A model generated the notes under the pieces. The model saw nothing but the letters and a program-made list of their open reading frames with translations. It was not told the DNA's origin and did no database searches. The position numbers and the translations under genes were made by a program. A stretch of DNA of 64,000 nt from Streptomyces sp. CB01249 (GTDB taxonomy: Bacteria > Actinomycetota > Actinomycetes > Streptomycetales > Streptomycetaceae): assembly GCF_001905735.1 (NCBI RefSeq), contig NZ_LISW01000007.1, forward strand, positions 23,600-87,599. Reading direction: 5' to 3'. Below are positions 59,565 through 64,000 of the stretch, piece after piece; the first letter of the stretch is position 1; each line of letters starts with the position of its first letter.

Positions 59565-60478
59565 GCGGGGGTCCTTCCGCAGTCGGGGAGCTGGGCACAG
59601 GCGACGAAGTGGTCCGGCTCGGTCTCGTACAGGTCGGTGGTGGCCTCCCCCGGCCCTCCGGACGAGCCGCCGCCCTCCTCGTGGAAGGCGCACGAACGTA
59701 CCGGCTCCGGAGGGTCCCACGGCTGGTTGAGGCGGGGCACGGCGGCGAGCAGGGTGCGCGTGTACGGGTGGAGGGGGTTGCCGAACACCTTCTGGGTGTC
59801 GCCGCGCTCGACCACCCGGCCCCGGCGCAGCACCACCGTCTTCTCCGCGAGGTACGTGCCGAGCGCGAGGTCGTGCGTGATGTAGAGGACGCCGAGGCCG
59901 CGTTCCTTGAGCCCGGCCAGGAGGTTGAGGACGTCGATGCGGGTGGAGGCGTCGAGCATGCTGGTGATCTCGTCGGCGACCAGGAAGCTCAGGTCGAGCA
60001 GGAGGGCGCGGGCGATGAGGAGCCGTTGCAGCTGGCCGCCGCTGAGCTGGTGCGGGTAGCGGCCGAGGACCTGTGCGGGGTCCAGGCGCACATCGCGTAC
60101 CGCCTTCTCGACGCGGTCGGCCCACTCCGCGTCGCGGACGCCCGGGTGGTAGGCGCGGCGGACCAGGTCGAAGACGCGGTCCGCGCGGAAGACGGGGTTG
60201 TAGCAGGAGAAGGGGTCCTGGAAGACGCCCTGGACGCGGCGGTAGAAGTCCTTGCCCGGCCGCACCCGCTGCCCGTCCAGGGTGAGGGTGCCGGAGCTGA
60301 CGCCGGTGAGGCCGAGGATCATGCGGCCGATCGTGGACTTGCCGCTGCCGCTCTCGCCGATGAGGGAGACGACCTCGCCGGGCGCGGCCGTGAAGGAGAC
60401 CCGGTCGACGGCGGTGACGGAGCCGCCGCCGAACGCCCCGGCCCGGTAGGTCTTGGTGACGTGGTCGAGGGTCAGCAT
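59561..60478 (-). CDS. ABC transporter ATP-binding protein (DppF-type)
   Basis: 305 residues from ATG 60478 (GGAAGG ahead); shares one base with the upstream stop (TGATG). Walker A GESGSGKST, Q-loop VQGVFQDPFSCYNPVF, signature LSGGQLQRLLIARAL, Walker B LVADEITSMLD and His of ITHDL. The oligopeptide/dipeptide C-terminal extension with Cys (RSCAFHEEG, FVACAQLPDCG) is present, as in iron-sulfur-binding DppF/OppF domains. Energises import, probably of beta-mannosides. Confidence 0.93.
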   Translation of the reverse strand: MLTLDHVTKTYRAGAFGGGSVTAVDRVSFTAAPGEVVSLIGESGSGKSTIGRMILGLTGVSSGTLTLDGQRVRPGKDFYRRVQGVFQDPFSCYNPVFRADRVFDLVRRAYHPGVRDAEWADRVEKAVRDVRLDPAQVLGRYPHQLSGGQLQRLLIARALLLDLSFLVADEITSMLDASTRIDVLNLLAGLKERGLGVLYITHDLALGTYLAEKTVVLRRGRVVERGDTQKVFGNPLHPYTRTLLAAVPRLNQPWDPPEPVRSCAFHEEGGGSSGGPGEATTDLYETEPDHFVACAQLPDCGRTPA

Positions 60479-61419
60479 CAGGCCTTCCAGCATGCGACGG
60501 AGTGGCGGGGGGCGATCTCGGTCACCGGGGGCTCCTCGGCGCAGCGCTCGTCCGCGACGGGGCAGCGGTCGCGGAAGCGGCAGCCGGCCGGGGGGTTCAG
60601 GAGCGAGGGCGGGGCTCCGGCGATGCCGGTGAGGGGCCGGTCGGCGTGCCGGGCCCCGACCTCGGGGAGCGCGCCGAGCAGGAGCTTGGTGTACGGGTGG
60701 CGGGGCGCGGTCGTCAGTGTCTTCGTGGGCGCCTTCTCGGCGAGCTTGCCCGCGTACATGACCATGATCGAGTCCGCGATGTGCGAGGTGAGCCCGAGGT
60801 CGTGGGTCACGAAGATCATGCTGGTGACCAGGCCCTTGTCGCGCAGCCCGGTGAGCGCGCCGACGACGGCGCGCTGGGTGGAGACGTCGAGCGCGGAGGT
60901 GACCTCGTCGGCGATGAGGACGGACGGGTCGAGCAGGGTGGAGATCACCATGACGGTGCGTTGTTTCATCCCGCCGGACAGCTCGATCGGGTAGCGGTCC
61001 AGGACGTCGTGGTCCAGGCCCACCAGATCGAGCCTGCGGTGCAGTTCGGCGGTGTCCACGCTCGCGCCGCGCGACGCCAGCAGCTCGCGGATCATGCGGC
61101 CGATGCGGCGGGTCGGGTTGAGGGCGCTCATGGAGTACTGCGGGACGAGCGAGATCCGGTGGAAGCGGAAGGCGTTCATCGCCCGGTCGTCGGCCACGGG
61201 CACGTCGTCGCCGTCCAGCGTCACGGTGCCGCCCGCGTGCCGCATCCGGCCGTCGAGGCGGATCAGCGACTTGCCGAGCGTGCTCTTGCCGCACCCGGAC
61301 TCACCGGCGAGGCCCAGGATCTCCCCGTCGGCGAGGTCGAAGGAGACGCCGTCCAGGGCCCTCACCTCACCGCGCAGGGTGCGGTAGTGGACCCGGAGGT
61401 CGGTCACGGTCAGGGTCAT
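60478..61419 (-). CDS. ABC transporter ATP-binding protein (DppD-type)
   Basis: 313 residues. Walker A GESGCGKST, Q-loop ISLVPQYSMSALNPTRRIG, signature LSGGMKQRTVMVIS, Walker B LIADEVTSALD, His of VTHDLG. The C-terminus has the oligopeptide_HPY pattern with four Cys: AGCRFRDRCPVADERC and SVACWKA. Pairs with the DppF-type subunit on the importer. Confidence 0.93.
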   Translation of the reverse strand: MTLTVTDLRVHYRTLRGEVRALDGVSFDLADGEILGLAGESGCGKSTLGKSLIRLDGRMRHAGGTVTLDGDDVPVADDRAMNAFRFHRISLVPQYSMSALNPTRRIGRMIRELLASRGASVDTAELHRRLDLVGLDHDVLDRYPIELSGGMKQRTVMVISTLLDPSVLIADEVTSALDVSTQRAVVGALTGLRDKGLVTSMIFVTHDLGLTSHIADSIMVMYAGKLAEKAPTKTLTTAPRHPYTKLLLGALPEVGARHADRPLTGIAGAPPSLLNPPAGCRFRDRCPVADERCAEEPPVTEIAPRHSVACWKA

Positions 61420-61455
61420 GCGCTCAGACCTCCCGGAGAGCGGTCGCGGTCATGG

Positions 61456-62361
61456 TCAGGCCTCCCGCAGCTTGGGGTTGAAGACCTCGTCGAGGCCGAC
61501 GTTGGCGACGTACAGCGCTCCGACGATCGCGGTGATCCCGGCGCCCGGCGGAACGAACCACCACCACATGCCCAGTTCGAGGGCGCTCCACTGCTGGGCG
61601 CTCTGGAGCATCAGCCCGAGCGAGACGCCCTCGGTGGGGCCGAGCCCGATGAAGTCGAGCGAGGAGGCGATCAGGACCGAGCCCCCGAACAGCAGGATGA
61701 ACATCATGAAGAGGTACGAGCTCATGTTGGGTGCGATCTCGCGGAAGATGATCCGCCAGGTGCCGCTGCCGCTGAGCCGGGCGAGGTCCACGAACTCCCG
61801 GGTGCGCAGCGAGAAGGTCTGCGCCCGGATGGCGCGGGCCGCCCACGGCCAGGAGGTGAGCCCGATGAACAGCCCCTGCACGGGCACCGAACGGACCCCG
61901 AGGTACGCGTTGATGATGAGCAGGACGGCGAGCGCGGGCAGCACCAGGACGACGTTGGTGAGCATGTTCAGGATCTCGTCCACGGCACCCCCTCGGTAGC
62001 CGGCCAGGAAGCCGACGAGCATGGCGATCACGGCGGCGATGGCCCCGCCGACGACACCGACCAGGAACGTCGAGCGCAGCCCGTGCACGAACTGGGCGTA
62101 GACGTCCTGCCCGAAGGTGGTGGTGCCCATCCAGTACGTACCGTCCGGCGGGGCGGCCTGCGGGCCGACGTATTCGTTGGGGTCGGCGTTGTCGAGGAGC
62201 GGGGGGCCGACGATCCCGACGAGCAGGAGCAGCACGACGACGGTGAACCCGATGAGCAGCTTCGGGTTGCGGACGGCGTAGTGCAGCGTCTCGCGGCCGG
62301 GCCGGGCGGCGGGGGCGGAGGGCGCGGCGGGCTCGGTGGCCGGTTCGGGCACGGTGCTCAT
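61456..62361 (-). CDS. ABC transporter permease (DppC-type)
   Basis: 301 residues from ATG 62361, overlapping the DppB-type stop as ATGA. A Pro/Ala-rich cytoplasmic tail, then membrane segment LLIGFTVVVLLLLVGIVGPPLL, the HWxGTD-like YWMGTTTFGQDVYAQFVHGLR and four or five more segments. Cytoplasmic EAA-like loop: EFVDLARLSGSGTWRIIFREIAPN. Ends with KLREA. Second membrane subunit of the importer. Confidence 0.93.
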   Translation of the reverse strand: MSTVPEPATEPAAPSAPAARPGRETLHYAVRNPKLLIGFTVVVLLLLVGIVGPPLLDNADPNEYVGPQAAPPDGTYWMGTTTFGQDVYAQFVHGLRSTFLVGVVGGAIAAVIAMLVGFLAGYRGGAVDEILNMLTNVVLVLPALAVLLIINAYLGVRSVPVQGLFIGLTSWPWAARAIRAQTFSLRTREFVDLARLSGSGTWRIIFREIAPNMSSYLFMMFILLFGGSVLIASSLDFIGLGPTEGVSLGLMLQSAQQWSALELGMWWWFVPPGAGITAIVGALYVANVGLDEVFNPKLREA

Positions 62362-63353
62362 GACTGGCCTCCCGCCATGCCGGTACGGGTACGGGGATCG
62401 ACCACGACGTACACGATGTCGATCAGGAAGTTGGCGATCAGGACGCCGATGACGATGAACAGGAACGCGCCCTGGAGCAGGAAGAAGTCCTGGTTCTGGA
62501 TCGCGGCAAGGATGAGCGAGCCGAGTCCGGGGTACGCGAAGACGATCTCCGTGACGAGCGCTCCGGCGACCAGGACGCCCAGTTGGAGGGCGAGCCCGGT
62601 GATCTGGGGCAGGACGGCGTTGCGGAAGGCGTAGCGGCGGATGAGGCGCTGGGGCGCGCCGAGGGCCGAGAGGTAGTTGGAGTAGTCCGACTCCAGCTCG
62701 TAGATGATCATGTTGCGCATGCCGATGGCCCAGCCGCCGAGCGCGACCAGGAAGAGCGACAGGAACGGCAGCACCCAGTGCTGGAACAGGTCCGCCGCGA
62801 AGTCGAAGGACCAGGTGGGCTGGATGTCGAGGCTGTAGCCGCCGGAGAGCGGGAACCAGCCCGCCTTGGAGCCGAGCGCCCAGGCGAGGATGACGGCGAT
62901 CCACATGTAGGGCATGGCGGTGAGCAGATAGCCGGCCGGGAGCACGGTGTTGTCGAGCACCTTGCGCCGGGCGGCGAGCGCCCCGGCCCAGTTCCCGACG
63001 AACCAGCTGAGCAGGACGGCGGGGATCATCAGCCCGAGCGTGTACGGGAGCGCGTCGAGCAGGACGTCGGCCACGGGTTTGGGGAACACCCAGATGGAGA
63101 GACCGAAGTCGCCCTGGAGGAGGGCGCTCCAGAAGTGCAGGTACTGCTGCCAGACGGGCTCGTCGAAGCCGAAGAGGTTGTTGTAGTAGGCGCGCATGGC
63201 CTCGACGGCCTCGGGCTGCGAGACCCGGGCGCGGGCCACCATGGCGGCGACCGGGTCGCCGGGCATGAAGCGCGGGATCATCCAGTTGACGGTGACGGCG
63301 ACGACGAAGGTCAGCGCGTAGATGAGTAGTTTGCGGGCGAAGTAGCGGCGCAA
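62358..63353 (-). CDS. ABC transporter permease (DppB-type)
   Basis: 331 residues. Six membrane segments beginning with FARKLLIYALTFVVAVTVNWMIPRFMPGDP (in part), the latter part being the DppB signature (IPRFMPGDPV). EAA loop near DYSNYLSALGAPQRLIRRYAFRN, then LVTEIVFAYPGLGSLILAAI and FLFIVIGVLIANFLIDIVYVVVDPR. First membrane subunit of the importer, 134 nt after the binding-protein gene. Confidence 0.94.
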   Translation of the reverse strand: MRRYFARKLLIYALTFVVAVTVNWMIPRFMPGDPVAAMVARARVSQPEAVEAMRAYYNNLFGFDEPVWQQYLHFWSALLQGDFGLSIWVFPKPVADVLLDALPYTLGLMIPAVLLSWFVGNWAGALAARRKVLDNTVLPAGYLLTAMPYMWIAVILAWALGSKAGWFPLSGGYSLDIQPTWSFDFAADLFQHWVLPFLSLFLVALGGWAIGMRNMIIYELESDYSNYLSALGAPQRLIRRYAFRNAVLPQITGLALQLGVLVAGALVTEIVFAYPGLGSLILAAIQNQDFFLLQGAFLFIVIGVLIANFLIDIVYVVVDPRTRTGMAGGQS

Positions 63354-63429
63354 GAGGGCTCCCCGGGGAGAGCCCCGCCGTACGGTCGGCGGTCAGGTCG
63401 GCGCGCACGGCGGGGCGGTCGTGGAATGG

Positions 63430-63473
63430 GAGCGGCCGGCCGGGGGAAGAGCCCCCTCGGGAACCGGCCGCTC
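63430..63473 (-). terminator. intercistronic hairpin between binding protein and permease genes
   Basis: GAGCGGCCGG (63430-63439) pairs perfectly with CCGGCCGCTC (63464-63473), 15 nt after the binding-protein stop; inner bases GGGGG/CCCCC can extend it. In ABC operons such hairpins often reduce read-through or protect the upstream message, giving more binding protein than permease. Confidence 0.7.
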
Positions 63474-63487
63474 TCAGAACTGCCGTG

Positions 63488-64000
63488 TCACTTGGCGGGC
63501 TTCAGCTGCGTGAGCGCTTCGAAGCCGCCCATCTCCAGCCAGTTGCGCCACATCGCGGGGGCGTACTTGGGCGCTCCGGGCGCGTCCGAGGGCCAGTTGG
63601 TCCAGGTGCCGGTGGTGGACTGGGCCCACAGGCCGTTGTACCAGAGGGGGATGACGGGCATCTCCTTCAGCTGGATGTCCTGGATCTTGGAGATGACCTT
63701 CTTCATGCCCTCGGTGTCGTCGGTCTTCACCGCGCCGAGCTGCTGGACGAGCTTCCAGGCGTCCTCGTTCTCGTAGCGGCCGAAGTTGACGGTGTTCTGC
63801 TGCTTCTGGACGGGCAGCTGGAACATGTACTCGTAGTACGTCCACGGGGTGCTGGAGAGCTGGCGCTCGTTGTTGACGACGAGGTCGAAGTTGCCCTTGC
63901 CGCGCTGCTCGTTGAGGGCGTTGGCGTCGGGGAACTCGGTGGTGACCTTGATTCCGGCGGCCTTGGCGGACGAGGCGATGACCTTGGCGGCCTCCATCCA
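63488..64000 (-). CDS. ABC transporter substrate-binding protein, C-terminal part
   Basis: The reading frame is open to the window edge (170+ residues seen), so the N-terminus with its signal peptide lies outside. Family 5 (DppA/OppA-type) features: VIASSAKAAGIKVTTEFPDANALN, NFDLVVNNERQLSSTPWTYYEYMF and the typical ending QLKEMPVIPLWYNGLWAQSTTGTWTNWPS (in part). Aromatic-rich, as in binding proteins for oligosaccharides such as beta-mannosides or cellobiosides. The mannosidase in the same unit suggests a mannoside ligand. Confidence 0.9.
   Translation of the reverse strand, partial: WMEAAKVIASSAKAAGIKVTTEFPDANALNEQRGKGNFDLVVNNERQLSSTPWTYYEYMFQLPVQKQQNTVNFGRYENEDAWKLVQQLGAVKTDDTEGMKKVISKIQDIQLKEMPVIPLWYNGLWAQSTTGTWTNWPSDAPGAPKYAPAMWRNWLEMGGFEALTQLKPAK

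Noticed and set aside
57288..59885. An 865-codon plus-strand frame opposite beta-mannosidase.
   Set aside because: Val/Arg/Gly/Asp-rich translation typical of the antisense of a high-GC gene; GH2 catalytic motifs support the minus strand.

Overview
The window is a piece of high-GC actinobacterial chromosome and almost certainly comes from a Streptomyces. The reasons are the codon use (G/C in nearly every third position), frequent GTG starts and 4-nt overlaps, DUF397/DUF5753 and DUF6879 regulator modules, a cluster of LytR-CpsA-Psr (LCP) proteins, a stress sigma factor with partner-switching regulators, and a leucine tRNA with anticodon UAA (the bldA type), which reads the very rare UUA codon. 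I see no integrase, transposase, rRNA or CRISPR array. Most of the window looks like chromosomal core; the 10.9-18.5 kb stretch is accessory in character.

Layout. 0.1-10.9 kb: an acyl-CoA-synthetase-like fragment protein, then five LCP glycopolymer ligase genes interrupted by a family 2 glycosyltransferase and a hotdog thioesterase. 10.9-13.7 kb: a minus-strand chain of five overlapping genes (DUF5753 HTH regulator, DUF397 protein, two unknown proteins, a methyltransferase). 14.1-18.5 kb: a winged-helix/zinc protein; a DUF6879 / HTH-DUF5753 module headed by a 63-residue protein with a TTA codon; a GRDP-like protein with a Cys-rich tail; unknowns; a DNA-alkylation-repair repeat protein. 18.5-31.5 kb: Ser/Thr kinase, acyl-CoA dehydrogenase, nucleotide-sugar dehydrogenase, CGNR regulator, VOC protein, dipeptidase with purK-purE, GtrA protein, a two-component system and a POT peptide transporter with a structured leader region. 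31.5-33.9 kb: anti-sigma kinase, STAS antagonist and a divergent SigB/F-type sigma factor. 33.9-39.5 kb: histidine catabolism (hutU, an M20 amidohydrolase, formimidoylglutamate deiminase, hutI). 39.8-41.9 kb: a four-gene operon of roadblock-like proteins and a PATAN-like protein, with a TTA codon in the third gene. 42-56.7 kb: RpiR regulator, ECF-type sigma factor with a membrane partner, SDR/XRE pair, cystathionine beta-synthase, SGNH hydrolase, thiolase, Bax-1-like membrane protein and several small or unknown genes. 56.8 kb: the bldA-type tRNA. 57.1-64 kb: beta-mannosidase with a complete Dpp-type ABC importer; its binding protein runs off the right edge.

How parts work together. I found only two in-frame TTA codons in the annotated genes (63-residue gene at 15.1 kb and roadblock gene at 41.0 kb), and the tRNA needed to read them lies in the same window. 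The hut genes give a nearly complete route from urocanate to glutamate; no standard HutG is present, and the M20 enzyme is a candidate for that last step. The mannosidase and the ABC importer form one tightly coupled transcription unit. Strong hairpins close most transcription units, especially between convergent genes (6.2, 10.9, 31.5, 33.9, 46.8, 51.0 and 52.1 kb).
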